A DNA stretch of 64,000 nucleotides from Macrosoma leucophasiata (GCA_036365455.1 JAWQUS010000017.1:9362001-9426000), one strand, 5' to 3'; shown: positions 11,413 through 55,809, counted from the first letter of the stretch. Notes: a model not told the origin generated them from the letters alone. Translations and numbers: made by a program.

Positions 11413-11612
11413 CATAGAGCAACACCGGAGGGGAGTAGCCATATGCAGGATTTCCCCTCTGTCAAAGTACAAACCCAAATGGGCCTATACCTGTCGCTTA
11501 GATGTTTGAATGTGTGCGTGAAATTGTTTCTGTATTTTGTTAATGTCAAGGTGTGAGTTTCGTAGTAATAGACGATTTTTACTGTTTTCGGTAATAAACG
11601 CTATGGTTACGA
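11413..11612 (-). mobile_element. hAT MITE, CATAGAGCAAC family, truncated copy
   Basis: Starts with the family terminus CATAGAGCAAC and GGAGGGGAGTAGCCATATGC, runs in minus orientation relative to the copy at 33527, and stops at GGTAATAAACGCTATGG. The other terminal inverted repeat and most of the centre are missing. Confidence 0.75.
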
Positions 11613-11649
11613 AGATGGCGATTTTATGGTATGGAAGAGATTACGCGAG

Positions 11650-11830
11650 GAGAAAAATCTGGTAGTAGTTAGCTTTAATTAGGCCAACATTGAAACTGGC
11701 TTTCTTTCTCGCCTCGTCGTCGTCGTCTCGTCGTCACGGGGTGAAAAACTGAGGCCAAGTTTACACAGGCAACTTCACTCAGTGGCATTTTAATTTTGAG
11801 CGTACTGTACTTGTACGTCACACGTTATTG
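11650..11830. repeat. Dispersed repeat also found at 53515-53680
   Basis: Shares blocks with the later region (TTCGCCTCG-type start, GGCAACTTCACTCAGTGG versus GGCAACTTCACTTCAGTGG, then a GTACTGTAC-like end). A short CGT microsatellite lies at 11705-11730. The class is unknown. Confidence 0.5.
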
Positions 11831-12087
11831 TACCCTGTTTACTCAGACATGAATAGGTATGAACACTCTTAGTAAAAGCACAAAGATTCGTTGTACCTAG
11901 ATGAAATTTGAAAGAATCTTAAACCCAAAGTCCATTCAAAAACACCGTACCTACAAAAAATATCGCTAAACAATTAAGAAGTAGTAGAAGTACCTAGGGC
12001 AGCCATACTCAATGCGTGTTCCGCGAAGCCCCCTCAAAAATATCGGTCTTAGTGAATTAAAAGTTCGCTACCTTATTTGTTCTACAT

Positions 12088-12287
12088 ATAGGTTAGGATC
12101 CCACTGCAGAATCATTACGTTCATCCAGATATGCTGCAAACCTATAATAATTGTGGCCAAATTTTGATAGGCAACCTAGTGGATATATATTTCTTTAGAA
12201 TACTCTAGATTATAAATATGCGTAAAAATTAGGTTTGCAGCATATCTGGATGAACGAAATGATCCTGCAGTGGGATCCGAACCTTAT
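12088..12287. mobile_element. MITE with ~53-bp terminal inverted repeats
   Basis: Left arm 12090-12143 (GGTTAGGATCCCACTGCAG through GCTGCAAACCT) and right arm 12231-12285 are inverted copies with about three mismatches. They enclose about 87 bp of AT-rich DNA. It lies 3' of the GGT gene. The target duplication is unclear because of flanking TATA words. Confidence 0.8.
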
Positions 12288-12419
12288 AAAGCTACAGAGA
12301 AAAATAAAATCAATGTAAATACATTAAATCCCCGTGCGGGTGACTAGGTAGAGTAATATGTAAGTGATATGACTTAATTAATCAACAGTACACATAAAAT
12401 AAAGTTTGCTAGGTTTCGT

Positions 12420-12425
12420 TTTATT
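12420..12425 (-). terminator. GGT polyadenylation signal AATAAA
   Basis: AATAAA on the minus strand about 100 bp after the GGT stop codon. It is the first canonical signal downstream. Confidence 0.6.
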
Positions 12426-12522
12426 TAAGGGCACCGTCAAATATTTGGTTTTCTAAAAGTGATCCGACTTCATACAAAATTTGAGAACCACTGCCCTTGG
12501 GTAATTCAATAAAGTTTTAAAA

Positions 12523-44835
<32,313 letters not shown>

Positions 44836-44990
44836 TTTGTCTGACGACAGGCTGTACGCAATGACACACACAGACTGCGCTCGCGCAGAAACACTGTGGA
44901 AGGTCGCTGGGCATTACGTTATAATACGTCTATTACCTGTGCTATTACTTTGATAGGACGAATGAAATTACTATTTCTTCAATTGTGTTT
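44836..44990 (-). promoter_or_regulatory. Likely GGT 5' UTR and promoter
   Basis: A CpG-containing patch (TGCGCGAGCGCAGTCTG on the minus strand) in otherwise AT-rich DNA, directly upstream of the inferred start exon. TATTATAACG further upstream could act as a TATA-like element. No experimental signal can be read from sequence. Confidence 0.4.
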
Positions 44991-45480
44991 ACAGAGAACT
45001 ATAATGATATCGATAGATCAAATAAAATATAGCTGAGTGGAGTTGGTTAATCTCTTAATAATATTGCAGTAAAAGTTGATTGAGCCGGTCAGACCAGAAC
45101 TAAGTAGGTACCTACCTTATTTTAAACATTATAAACGAAGTGCATAACGGAGTTCTACCATTAGCTTCAATACTTGCAATAGGTATTGACTCTGACATTG
45201 GGTAACAAGATAACAAGAGGGTAGTAGTCCTGACTACTCCTGACTGTTATTCTACTATGAAGAAAGGGAACTTCTTGTGTCGGTAAGGGTGTGATGTGGA
45301 TAAGTCAATTTGATGATGATTTCAACAGCATTCACGTCTCGATGGATTCGAAAATTTAATCGAAGTCTAATTCCTACTCCACATTTTCTGCAACACTCCT
45401 CTTTTACTCCAGCCGTAAAGAATGTAGAGTTGTAGAGTTAGATGGAGACCGAGTGATAAAGGATAGCACTTTTATTAAGT
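44991..45480. other. Intergenic stretch upstream of GGT
   Basis: No gene or known repeat recognised. Confidence 0.45.
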
Positions 45481-45481
45481 A

Positions 45482-46085
45482 CTAGCGGCCCGCCCCGGCT
45501 TCGCGCGGTGCTATGTTGCCTACCCTCTCCTATTCGTCTTAGCGTGATGATTATACATAGATATAGTCTAAAGTGTTCCTCGATATCTGTTATAGTTTAG
45601 GCAGCGTACGCAAAATAAGTAACTTTTCTGGTTGATTTTTTACACCTTGTGTCTGAAAAACCCAAATATCTTACGGAACCCAATTTTTTCCAAAATAAAA
45701 TATAATGTTACCCGTGGATAATGTAGCTTTCGAATAGTGAAAGAATTTTTATAATCGGTCCAGTAGTTATTGAGCCTATTCAATACAACCAAACAAACCA
45801 AGTTTTCCTCTTTATAATGTTAGTATAGACTAGCTGTTGCCCGAGGGGTCGCGCGCGTGGATGTCGTTTAAAAAGTAGCCTATGTTCTAAGAAATTATAA
45901 GTTGTCCGCAAACACCACGTACTTTTCTCTTGATTTTTTTTCCTGAATTTTCTTTGCTATTAACCTCACGGAGCCCGAGACCTATCCAACGAATGCAAAA
46001 CCATGGAAATCGGTTGGTGCGTTCTGGAGTTATAGCGTCAGGAACGAAAACCCGACTTATTTTTATATAATAGATATAGATATGC
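45482..46085. repeat. Two adjacent copies of the 'CTAGCGGCCCGCCCCGGCTTCGC' repeat type
   Basis: 45482-45828 begins CTAGCGGCCCGCCCCGGCTT and ends TCCTCTTTATAATGTTAGTA; its second half is closely matched at 59990-60240. 45830-46085 begins TAGCTGTTGCCCGAGGGGTC, a related type also at 32740. Confidence 0.75.
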
Positions 46086-46193
46086 ATGTTTTTTATTTCA
46101 TTTTCATTTAATTCAAACATCTACCTAAGTTCTGAAACTGAAAAAAAGTAGTGGAGGCCTGCTACCGGTTACTTAACGATGCAAAGGAGATGT

Positions 46194-46228
46194 TGCAAAA
46201 ATGTATGGGTGGTCCATACATTTTTGCA
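46194..46228. repeat. Perfect 15-bp snap-back palindrome
   Basis: TGCAAAAATGTATGG (46194-46208), loop GTGGT, exact inverse 46214-46228. Confidence 0.93.
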
Positions 46229-46803
46229 TGTATTGTACACAATATCATTAACAGGCAAAATCAATATAAAAACGTTTTTTACTGCATATATTCACTTATT
46301 TAGCTTTGTTTGCAGTTACAAAACATTATTTGCAGTTAGAATTGCAACTCAAAACCAACATGGCGAATAGGGCGGGCGATGTCATTTTGACAAATGCCAC
46401 TAATAACCATATTTAAAATGATAAAATCGTTAGAATTAAATGTGGTTGTAACTCTAAAATATATTCTTGAATAAATTAATTGTATTTTTTTCGGCTTCTT
46501 CTTTAATTTACCCATTTTTTCAGGTACTGTACGTACCAGAGCCGAGCTCGCAACATCTCCTTTAAAACAATACCCAATGATTATAAAATAATACACATTT
46601 TGGTGATTAAAAATGACTAATAGGATGAATCCTCTAGAGGTCGCAGATACCTTCATGCCCGAAGTGTTTTTTTCATTTTTAGGGTTCCGTGCCTATAAAG
46701 CAATAAAATGAGCTCTTAATATTGGCTATTGTTGTTCATGTTTGTCATAATCCGTTTTCAGTGGAATACAAAAGTTATCACGTTGAAATTATATAAAAAC
46801 TCC

Positions 46804-46836
46804 AACCATGTGTTTCCAACCATTTAACACATGGTT
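46804..46836. repeat. 11-bp palindrome
   Basis: AACCATGTGTT (46804-46814) is inverted at 46826-46836 with an 11-nt loop. Confidence 0.7.
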
Positions 46837-47067
46837 GCAGTTTTCAGTCCCTTCGAGATGTGACAGCGATCCAATTGAAATCTTTATTATAAGTAGATAT
46901 GTATTTATTTGGTTTATGAATGCACTACATTATGATATTAGAATTTGAGATACCTAAATTGTCGGTCTTCCGTATTTCAGTCTTTTTGAAGTAAGTAGTA
47001 TGAAAAGGAGCTGTTAAAGGACCTCTTCGTCGTTGTCTTGTCTTTGGTCTATCATTTGCATCCTTTT

Positions 47068-47577
47068 TAGGGTTCCGTACCTTAAAAGGAAAAAAGGAAC
47101 CCTTATAGGATCACTCGTGCGTCTGTCTGTCTGTCTGTCCGTCTGTCACAGCCAATTTGCTCCGAAACTACTTGACCGATTGAGTTGAAATTTGATGAAT
47201 ATATGTAAATTGGTGACCCAAAGATGAACACGTCAAGTAAAATAATAAATTTTAAACAGGGGGGCCACTTTCGGGGGGAAAATCAGATTTTTTTAAAAAT
47301 AAATCTTAAACTGTGTCGTGTGACATATCAAATGAAAGAGGTTGTTGTCAGCATCTCAGATATATTTTTTTATAATTTTTGCATAAACAAATTTGAAGTT
47401 ATTTAAGAAAAACGACGAAAATTTACCATTCCCACCCCCTATCTCCAAAACTACTGAACTTAAAATTTTGAAAATAATGTGGAAAATAGTTTTTTGCCTA
47501 GTTTATTTTCGAAAATATTTATTTAAATTACGGAACCCTCACCACGCGAGTCGAACTCGCACTTGTGCGGTTTTTTT
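47068..47577 (+). repeat. Repeat family E, second copy with ~110-bp internal deletion
   Basis: Almost identical to 36331-36951 over the first ~430 bp, then lacks the segment corresponding to about 36760-36870. Confidence 0.88.
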
Positions 47578-47812
47578 CTCATCTCCAGGTTACAAGTTGA
47601 AATTAATTTGAATATTCAGGAATGTCATTCTTTATTCTCTTAAACTCGTAACTTCTAAGTCAACGCTTAGGTACTATAACAACGTTGACTCTTTGGTCAA
47701 ACCTTGCAAAAGATGTACGCTGCGCGCAGCTACAATCCTATTTCTTTGCCTATCGCACATTATATCCTCGGACCTCTATGTCGTACGTTCCCGGTAGCAG
47801 TGAAATTATTTT

Positions 47813-48270
47813 TAGGGTTCCGTAATAAACAAGGAACCCCTATAGTTTCGCCATGTCCGTCTGTCTGTCTGTCTGTTCGTCCTCGGTTTAGCGCAAAAAC
47901 TATTGGTACTTGAGACTTGAAATTTAGCACAAGTATACATCTTTATTACGCCGACAAAGTGGTGGAATAAAACATGACAATTTTTTTTTATTTAGGGTAC
48001 CTAAATGTAACGTGCGGATATTTTTTAATTCGTTTTCTATATAGTGTGGGGTATCGTTGGATAGGTTTTTCAAAAATGTTAGGGGTGTGCTTATTTAATT
48101 TTTCGATTAACTTAACTGTTCGAGACTTATTAAGCTTTAAAGTGCCAATTTTCGTTAGAGTCAAGTGTCCCCCCCCCTTATCAACTAAACGGTTGTTGTT
48201 ATAAATTCAAACGTAACTATGGAACCCTACACTGCGCGTGGCCCGACTCGGATTTGACCGGTTTTTTTTT
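47813..48270 (+). repeat. Repeat family E relative (variant 2)
   Basis: Begins TTAGGGTTCCGTAATAAACA, has (CTGT)n, and ends GCCCGACTCGGATTTGACCG and a T-run. A minus-strand copy of the same variant is at 56300-56886. Confidence 0.8.
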
Positions 48271-48472
48271 CACATCGGCGCCCGTCATTTGGAACAGGTT
48301 TTTTACCTCTATATCATCGTATTCGCAAAAAAAACACGCTATTTTATGTTTGGTTGATAATGTTGATATATTAAACAATTATGTGAAACCAACTACGACC
48401 GTAACCTCAATAGTTTGAGCAGGATAAAAATAGGCATCCTTACGTTTGCATATTCTAAAGGCTTTATACTTA

Positions 48473-48618
48473 CCCCCTTATTCATAAACGTACATTAGAT
48501 ACGTTTTAGCTATAGAATGCTTTGTCTTTGTCAGTTGCATTGTCAAATGTGCAGGATAGATAAAGACAAAGGAGAGATTAGCAACACTTTAGCTAAAATA
48601 CGTTTATGAATAAGGGGG
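48473..48618. mobile_element. PIF/Harbinger-like MITE (146 bp, TTA target duplication)
   Basis: CCCCCTTATTCATAAACGTA at the left, exact inverse at the right for about 18 bp. Flanked by TTA on both sides (48470-48472; 48619-48621), fitting the 3-bp TWA duplication of Harbinger elements. A second, right-truncated copy starts at 59285 after TTAA. Confidence 0.78.
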
Positions 48619-48984
48619 TTACTGTTTATCTTTTTTTTATTAAACTCTAAACTAGTAGAATTGTTTTTAAAAAATATTTTTTAAATTATTAATTAATTAT
48701 AGTCTGGACAACATTATAAGTGCTAACCCTAGTTTTTTAATTTATATCATGCCAAATTATCAAAAAAAAAATTATCCATTAAACAGATTTTGATTTCGCC
48801 TTGTTACAGGCTAGGTATAACAATATTTTATCCTTACATATGGCTTATAAAAGCAACAGCGATAATCTTACTGTCGTTTGCAATTTCATGCCGCCTACAA
48901 ATGTTCTCGAATGACGAGTCTTTGCAAGAATAAAAGCAGGTAAGAACTGAAAACTGTACCCTATAATAAATCTATTTGCAGTGA

Positions 48985-49135
48985 ACATAGAGCAACACGA
49001 GCCCCGAGCCCGTGTGGCAGTGAAGGAGGAGCAGAGATAATTTAGCTTTCTTTTTACGGAACCGTGACAGTCCGCAAGCAGAGAATATGTAATAATACTA
49101 CGTACCGCAAGTTAAACTTGCTCTTGGTCGGTATG
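48985..49135. repeat. Chimeric scrap: hAT MITE end joined to family E end
   Basis: CATAGAGCAACACGAGCCC near 48986, then unrelated bases, then GAACCGTGACAG... and GCAAGTTAAACTTGCTCTTG, a decayed family E 3' end. Confidence 0.5.
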
Positions 49136-49403
49136 TGTGAATAAGAAAACAATACAAGAGTATTAGGTCATTTTAATAACCTGTTTAACTGCTTTAGTAT
49201 GCTTAATTTTTTATATCATGTTTGGTCACTTATTATTATTTCTTTAGTGATATACTAAAATATGTCGTGTCTGTTCATCTTTGTCGATGATTAAATACTT
49301 ATGTTAAAAAGCTACTTATAAATAAACGCTAGTAAATAATATACTTAAATAAAATAATCCAAGATAAAGGATATCGTATTTTATGAGTTTGATATTGTTT
49401 AAA

Positions 49404-49705
49404 CTGCATCGGTAGCCCAGTGGTAGCAGGCCACTATTACTACGCTGAGGACCTGGGTTCGATTCCCGGGTAAAGGGTTATCAGAGATAATGGTGGAAAG
49501 TCCTTTATCTCTGGTTCTATAGGGATTTATCTATTTTCTGGAAATTTCCCAGTACCTCGAAGTTTGGTAATGTGCCCGGAGATGTCAACAGGCTCGCCAC
49601 CTGTTACATGGGTCAAAACGTAAGCGGCGAGTCCTGGGTGTTCGCATGTATGCATGCATTTAGCTCTGTCTACCCCTTCGGGGATTGCAGGCGTGAAGTT
49701 ACGTT
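49404..49705 (+). mobile_element. SINE family A, near-complete copy
   Basis: ATCGGTAGCCCAGTGGTAGC (box A), GGGTTCGATTCCCGGG (box B), full body, end GATTGCAGGCGTGAAGTTAC. Confidence 0.87.
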
Positions 49706-49752
49706 TTACGATATTGTTTAGAAATCTATTGGCCATGGCAGGGGGGGATAAA

Positions 49753-49894
49753 GGGTCCTAAAATTCTCGTAACGTAAAGGCCTAATTGTCATTGAATCGC
49801 GATTGAATAGCTGCGCTGTCTTGGTGTAACTGATGCGCGCAAGAGAGCAAGACAGCGACGCGAATCAAACGGTGCGAGAATCAGGTCCCTGATT
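49753..49894. mobile_element. Possible MITE with imperfect inverted ends
   Basis: AGGGTCCTAAAATTCTCG at the left and, inverted, AGGGACCTGATTCTCG at the right; the inner GCGCTGTCTT and AAGACAGCG also pair. Confidence 0.5.
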
Positions 49895-49944
49895 GCGTGA
49901 ACGCAATTTGTATATAATCACCATCATACTTAGATACTTTTTTA

Positions 49945-50345
49945 TGTCATTAAGCTGACAGACAAGCAGACGGGCCACCTGGTGGAAAGTGGTCACCGTC
50001 GTCTTTGAACATTTGCAACACCAGGGAAGTTACAAACGCGCTGCTAGCCCTGAAGGACTCTTTTGACGCCATTTTTGAAGAACCTCATATTGTAGCACCG
50101 AGGGAACAGCTCACAAACAAGAGGTTCGACAGAGCACTCACCATTGTAGAGACGGTATAACACGCATAGACTCCCAATGTCTCTGCGCAGGCTCAGATGT
50201 TCGAGCCTGTCAGTAAGTCCTGGATCGTTAACAATACGAACAGCGCGTCTTTGTAGGGAGTCAAGTGGACCAAGCTGGTATTTGGGAGCTCGCGCCCACA
50301 AATGAGAGCAGTGTTCTAGATGGGACCGCACTAAGGCCTTATAAA
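49945..50345 (-). pseudogene. LINE 3' end, same family as the one in the composite element
   Basis: The frame 50331-50044 reads HLEHCSHLWARAPKYQLGPL, AVRIVNDPGLTDRLEHLSLR and ends FFKNGVKRVLQG, closely matching 31517-31932. An internal deletion joins YNGECSVEPL directly to LFPRCYNMRFFKN. The 3' UTR follows to 49945. Confidence 0.85.
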
Positions 50346-52039
50346 GCTACTAGATGACCCGGCCACGCGTTGCTGTGGCTAAAGTTTTTGTTATATTACA
50401 TTATAGTAAACAATCTAAGAGGAACAATAAGAGCACATCAGTCACGGAGTCCACTATGCTTTTTCACACAGATGGTATTTGTAAAAAAATTTGGTGATCT
50501 CCTCCTCTCACTACAAAATAAATTTAATTAATTTTATAGCGTCAACAACACGTAGTAATTATGCTGTTAAAATGTAGCTTAAATGACACGTTTGTAGATT
50601 TACCATAGCAGCGCCATCTACTGATTACTTACTCAACCCAGTCGAAAGGTATCGACATCTGTTAGAATCATTTCGAGTTAACAGATAATTGTGACTGTCA
50701 AATAATAACAGACAAATAATTAGCAATAAATTAAAATTGCTACTATAATTTGAGATTTAAACTATCCTATCTCTCAAGTTGGATCGAACTGCACATGGTG
50801 TGCGAATTTTATTATAATCGGTTAAGTGGTTTAGGAGTCCATTGAGGACAAACATTGTGACACGAGATTTATTTATATTAAGAGAAGATAGTAGCTGCCC
50901 CGTTGTGAAATGCTGTCTCAATTTGTTAAGCAGCACCCCAATTTTTTGAATGCCAACTTGGTCTTACAATCTATGTGACTTGATATGTTCTTAGGTTTTC
51001 GCGAGCTACACTCATTGAAATAAAACTATCAGTCTGCCCGGGACCACGGAAGATATCAAAAATGTCTGAAATAGATTCGGTTATCGATTCTGAACTAACT
51101 AGTTTCGGGTTGTACATTCAATCCCGTTACACGTTGTATAATAATGTCTATGGTCGGCTCAAAGGTGTTCGTTTAAGGGTAGGGCAGTCCATATCTATAA
51201 CAATGTCTACTTAACAAAATGACGTTGATATAGTTATCTTTTTTTAATTGGACGCATGTGGACGGCTAATCTCGAGTCAGCCTTATCATCTACTTCACCG
51301 GGCAAGTGGCGAGTGCTAATTAATGACTCTTAGCTTTAAAGACCAGAGTTAGGTACAGTCTTAGACTAAGTACCTATAGACGTAGACATGTTCGCAAAAC
51401 AAACAACGTTATACAAAGAACATAAGAAAGTTGAAATAGAGCATCGTATCTTTTGTCCCTTACGGCGTGCCGGTTTTTGCTTGGCGAACTTCGTAAGTGC
51501 AAGCAAAAGTTAGCCAAACAAATATCTGTCATCGCAATTGCTGTAACAGATAACCTATCATATACGCATTTATTTATTGTTTTCGACGTGTATCGGCGAT
51601 TATTAATAAGTTTTTGGATATTTATGAGAAAAAGACTCCATTAGTTAAGTGATTAGTGTATAAGGTGTGCAGTAAAATAGGAGGTTGCAGTATTTTAGAC
51701 TGTATAAACCGTACAGAAACGAGGCCTTTAAACGATATCACTTTTAATTCGTAAGTAAACAGATATTAGTAAATAATGTATGTCTACTGAACAAAATACA
51801 CGTTGAAGCATATAAATCTTGATTATCAATTCAAAATAAAGCGCATTTCTCATGAAATTCTTGATTTTCATTCAACGAAACCCCACATACTTATTTTGGT
51901 GTGTTGCCATAAATTTACTTTTATATTCTCCCTAATTTCATAGACATAAAAGTTTTTGTTCTAACAGTGTTAGAATTGACAACAAGCCATAACAAAATAT
52001 CATGTGGCTTTGGTAATCTTTCCAAGACGGTGCACAATA
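50346..52039. other. Intergenic; one dispersed repeat, otherwise unassigned
   Basis: 50350-50890 resembles the 'CTAGATGACCCGGCCACGCG' dispersed repeat type. 51000-51320 holds scraps of the 'CTCATTGAAATAAAAC' MITE and of the fold-back element (ACTTCACCGGGCAAGTGG). No gene seen. Confidence 0.5.
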
Positions 52040-52333
52040 AAGTTTTTTTTTTATATATATAATGGAAGTGGTTAACAAGCATGCAGTTCACATTGATGTT
52101 AAGTGATGACTGCAGCCTATAGACACCTACCCAAAGACCAAGGTCAAAATGCAGATGCGTTACCACTCCTGAGGCCTAAGGTGTCATGCCTCTGTGCCGG
52201 AAAATACGGGGCCGTACAGTACCACCTGACCGGAACACGATAGTGCTGAACACCACCATGTAGCGGCAAGTATATTAGGTAATGCGGTGGTGCCTTCGCC
52301 CGCGAGTTCCGTCACTGGAGCTCTACCACCAGT
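52040..52333 (-). mobile_element. Family B retroposon, full copy
   Basis: Minus orientation: from a T-rich (poly-A) end near 52045 through GCATGCAGTTCACATTGATG to GGAGCTCTACCACCAGT. Confidence 0.85.
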
Positions 52334-52504
52334 AAAAAATAATAAGAATATTATTATTATAGAAAAAAAATTGAAAGAAAAATTTGATTTCGGGCAGGAA
52401 TCTGTCTCAGGATATCAACCTCAGGATAATCAGTCCAGCCGCTTTACCTCTAAGCTACAGAAGTCCCACACCAATGCGTCAAACTTTGCCTTCCCTTTTT
52501 TATT

Positions 52505-52612
52505 TTTAACCGACTGAGGGTGGGTGAACGACGAGGTTTGTCAGGACCGGGATATCTGGCGCTCTACACTCTCTGCCTACCCCGTTAGGGACCTGGCGTG
52601 AAGATACACACA
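52505..52612 (+). mobile_element. SINE 3'-end fragment (third SINE family)
   Basis: GTCAGGACCGGGATATCTGG, TCTCTGCCTACCCCGTTAGG, CTGGCGTGAAGATAC, followed by a CACA tail. Same family as 29220-29345. Confidence 0.65.
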
Positions 52613-53057
52613 CATCTGTATTTAAATCGAGATCTAGAGATCTCAATGTTTAAAAAGTTATCTATAGGCTGCAGTTTTCATTTACTCGGTACCCACTTAT
52701 CGATGTGAACTTGTTGATCTTTGTTTGCCGGTGTATGTTGCTTGCTATTAATGTTTTATTAAAAATGGTTGAGACCCTTCTGCACTTACTTTTTCCGTTC
52801 ATTCCACGGAAGTACTAACATTCCCACATTCTGACATTTCATGACAGGACACTAATATTATAATTGTATAATGATTTATGTTTTAAATTTATAATTTGAA
52901 TAATAAAGCGATAATCACACTGAAACTCTTAGTTTTATTTAATTATTACTTACACGCAAATATTGCATGCCTTACCCGATACAGCAATCGTTCTGATAAA
53001 CTATCTATAACATCGCGGCCAAAGAAATAATACCCTGTAGATGATGTTCTAGAGTGG

Positions 53058-53089
53058 GAGCTGTGAATAATAATAATTATTCACAGCTC
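53058..53089. repeat. Perfect 14-bp snap-back palindrome
   Basis: GAGCTGTGAATAAT (53058-53071), 4-nt loop, exact inverse 53076-53089. Confidence 0.9.
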
Positions 53090-53094
53090 GCAGC

Positions 53095-54358
53095 ATAATA
53101 AATGCTAATTCATGGTTACCTATTTCAAATTATGTACATTTTCTCGATATGTTCTTGATCTTTCAGCAAAATGTATAGAATTAATTGAATGGTAGATGCA
53201 CATGTTTTTATATATCATTCAATCAATTCGTTACAATCCAACTAATCTGAATAAAAGTAAAATGCTTAGGAATGTTTAACATAAAACCTTGCCGAGATAT
53301 AGTAAATGATTAGGAAGAAAATTGGGAAACTTTATTTACTGGCAACACTCATGATTGCACATGGCTGTCTCATGAGCGGCCACACGCTGGCTACATCTAT
53401 AGGTACTTAATCTAAGGGTACAGTTCACCCAAAACTAAAAAGCCTCCTTGAAGTTAGTAACAAGTCGCTGCGAAGAAGGCGACTTTATTTTATGTCTAGA
53501 AGGGTTACGAAAGCAGGAAAATGTGGCAGTAGTTCGCTTTCATGCCAACATTGTGCCTCGCCTTTTTTTCGTCTGTGTGGTCGTCGCGAACTAAGAGACT
53601 GGCGCAAAGATTAGGTACCTACGCTGGCAACTTCACTTCAGTGGACTTCTAAGTTTTCCACGTAGTGTACCGTTCTTTGGGTCAGTTGCTATTTAAATAA
53701 TGGCTCGTGAATAGCACGGTAGCACTTAAAATGTCCTCATTCTGTGCATGGCGACCTTTTGTAAAGATTAATATTTGAATTGTTAAGAAAGACACATATG
53801 TATGGTTTAACAATTATTTTATTAAAAATCGAAATAAAAATTAATAATTTCTACAGGTAAGAATATTAACAAGCCTCTCGGTATATTTTTTATAATAAAA
53901 TTTAACTGTACTTAACCTTATTAATTTTGTCGTGCATTAAAGTTTTTTATAGTTAATATCGTCGGCTTACCGCAGTATTTTTTTCTATATTTTTTTTTGA
54001 CTAAGTACAGTTAATTATACAACCATTTTAAGAACTGCGAACGAATTAGTTGCGATTGTAGCAAATGGATAAGTATGAAAGTTGAATGAAATGTTTAAAA
54101 ACAAACTCGATAATCTTATGTGTACAACATATACGTAAGTTATAATTCTAAACATAATAAATTTGACGGATAATCTATGACAGTTTATTTTTCAAACAGA
54201 ACAAAATCAACTTTATTGAGTTTTTTTTTATTGAAACTTCCTTAAGAGAATCAATCAGAAGATCATGATTACTTAGCATTCAGATGAAAGTTACGATTCC
54301 GAATTTCGCTGCCCGCAACAGTGCTGCCACAGCACTACTGGTCTCCATAAATTATAGT
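53095..54358. other. Intergenic AT-rich stretch
   Basis: Contains the dispersed repeat at 53515-53680 (pair of 11650-11830). Nothing else supported. Confidence 0.45.
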
Positions 54359-54372
54359 AGTGCCACCAACTT

Positions 54373-54660
54373 TCACTGGTGGTAGAGCTCCAGTGACGAA
54401 GCTCGCGGGCGTAGGCACCACCGCATTACCTAATATACTTGCCGCTAAATGGTAGTGTTTAGTACTATCGTGTTCCGGTCAGGTGGTAATGTACGACCCT
54501 GTAATTTCCGGCACAGAGGCATAACACCTTAGGCCTCAGGAGTGGTAACGCATTTGCATTTTGACCTCGGTCTTTGTGTGGGTGTCTATAGGCTGCAGTC
54601 ATCACTTAACATCAATGTGAATTGCATGCTTGTGTGCCACTTCCTTTACATAAAAAAAAA
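54373..54660 (+). mobile_element. Family B retroposon, full reference copy
   Basis: CACTGGTGGTAGAGCTCCAG at the start, TGTTCCGGTCAGGTGG inside, GCATGCTTGTGTGCCACTT and a poly-A tail at 54651-54661. A short ACTT duplication flanks it. Confidence 0.87.
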
Positions 54661-54790
54661 ACTTATCTCTGAAATGGCAAAAAAAGGAACTAAAGCCGCC
54701 ATGTTGAAGTGTCATTGGATTGTCAGTGTCTACTACTTTCGTGTGCTGTGTTTGTTTTATTGCTATATTTCTTGATTTTAACTATTGAAT

Positions 54791-55507
54791 ATGCCGAAAG
54801 CTATGAAAAGTGATGCCCGGAATATTATTCTAAAGGTTAAATCCTTTTTTGAAGAAGAATCTCGACAGCAGGCTCCCTTATAATTCCATTTAGTCAAATA
54901 TACAATCAAATTGCGGCAGTTACAGGTCAGTGTTGCCAGTTCTTATCACACAAATTACCCAATTTTAATAAGTCAGTTAAATTGATACAATATCTACTTA
55001 CCTAAATTTAATTTACAGAATATTCTTTATATTTTTTATTTACGATAGCAGCTTTGGGTTGATTTTTATTTGAACAACTTGAAATAATCTGTATTTACGA
55101 TTACGTTTTTAATTAAATGAGTAATAACAAAAGTTTCTTTGTTTCTTTTTTCCCAGTGAGCCAGCTGACCTGCTAGATGTATACTGAATTATTTTATTAC
55201 AGGTGTAAGCTTAGGAACAATATCTAATATTGTCAGAGAGGGGCAAGAAGCAGAAAATTCCGATACTAAAATTCGCACACCAGGCAAGAAACGAACACGT
55301 AAAAGTGGATTTATTTTAGTTGATGATTTTGACCAGAGAGTTATTAGACGGAAAGTTCATGAATTTTATTCTGCCAGGAAGGAAGTGCCTACTGTCAATA
55401 AGCTTCTAGATGTCTTAAGGACTGAAATAAATTATACAGGACAGAGAGAATCTCTTCGAAAACTGCTCCATAAATTGAGATATCGTTTAAAAAAAAACGC
55501 TGTTTAA
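54791..55507 (+). pseudogene. Helix-turn-helix protein of IS630/Tc1-type transposon origin, two exons, frameshifted
   Basis: ATG at 54791: MPKAMKSDARNIILKVKSFF, like the start of a common insect transposon-derived family. A one-base loss near 54880 shifts the frame (a stop follows in the first frame); the other frame continues IIPFSQIYNQIAAVT to donor GTCAGT (54938). After a 264-bp intron, acceptor TTATTACAG leads to GVSLGTISNIVREG, VDDFDQRVIRRKVHEFYSAR and NKLLDVLRTEINYTG. The frame stops at 55507 in an A8 run; the shifted frame would continue FNRKVLMERNDIISLES. No DDE catalytic domain follows. It is a pseudogene or an unusual small DNA-binding protein with two errors. Confidence 0.7.
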
Positions 55508-55809
55508 TCGTAAAGTATTGATGGAGCGCAATGACATTATCAGCTTGGAGAGCTAGATACTGGTTTCCAATAAATTTTAAAAACAATCAATTTGTTTTTT
55601 TTAACGTACATTTATCATGCTGTAGCCACTATAGTTATAATCTAGACAGGCTTTAGCATAATAACTTAAACAAACACAGTTGTTTTTACTCATTTAAAAC
55701 TTACCCAACATTTCTTTCATCCCAATCTTAAGCAAAACTAAATTAACTAGCAACACCGATACGACGGTGACGACATCCTTCATTTCAGAGATAAGTTGGT
55801 GGCACTGTA

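Larger units (their letters stand above)
54359..55807 (+). mobile_element. Transposon-like unit encoding only a DNA-binding domain, left end split by a SINE
   Basis: The right end 55781-55807 reads CATTTCAGAGATAAGTTGGT then GGCACTG. Its inverse is found at the left in two parts, AGTGCCACCAACTT (54359-54372) and ACTTATCTCTGAAATG (54661-54676), separated by a family B retroposon. TA words adjoin both ends, as in IS630/Tc1-like insertions. Inside is one spliced frame (54791-55510). Confidence 0.68.
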
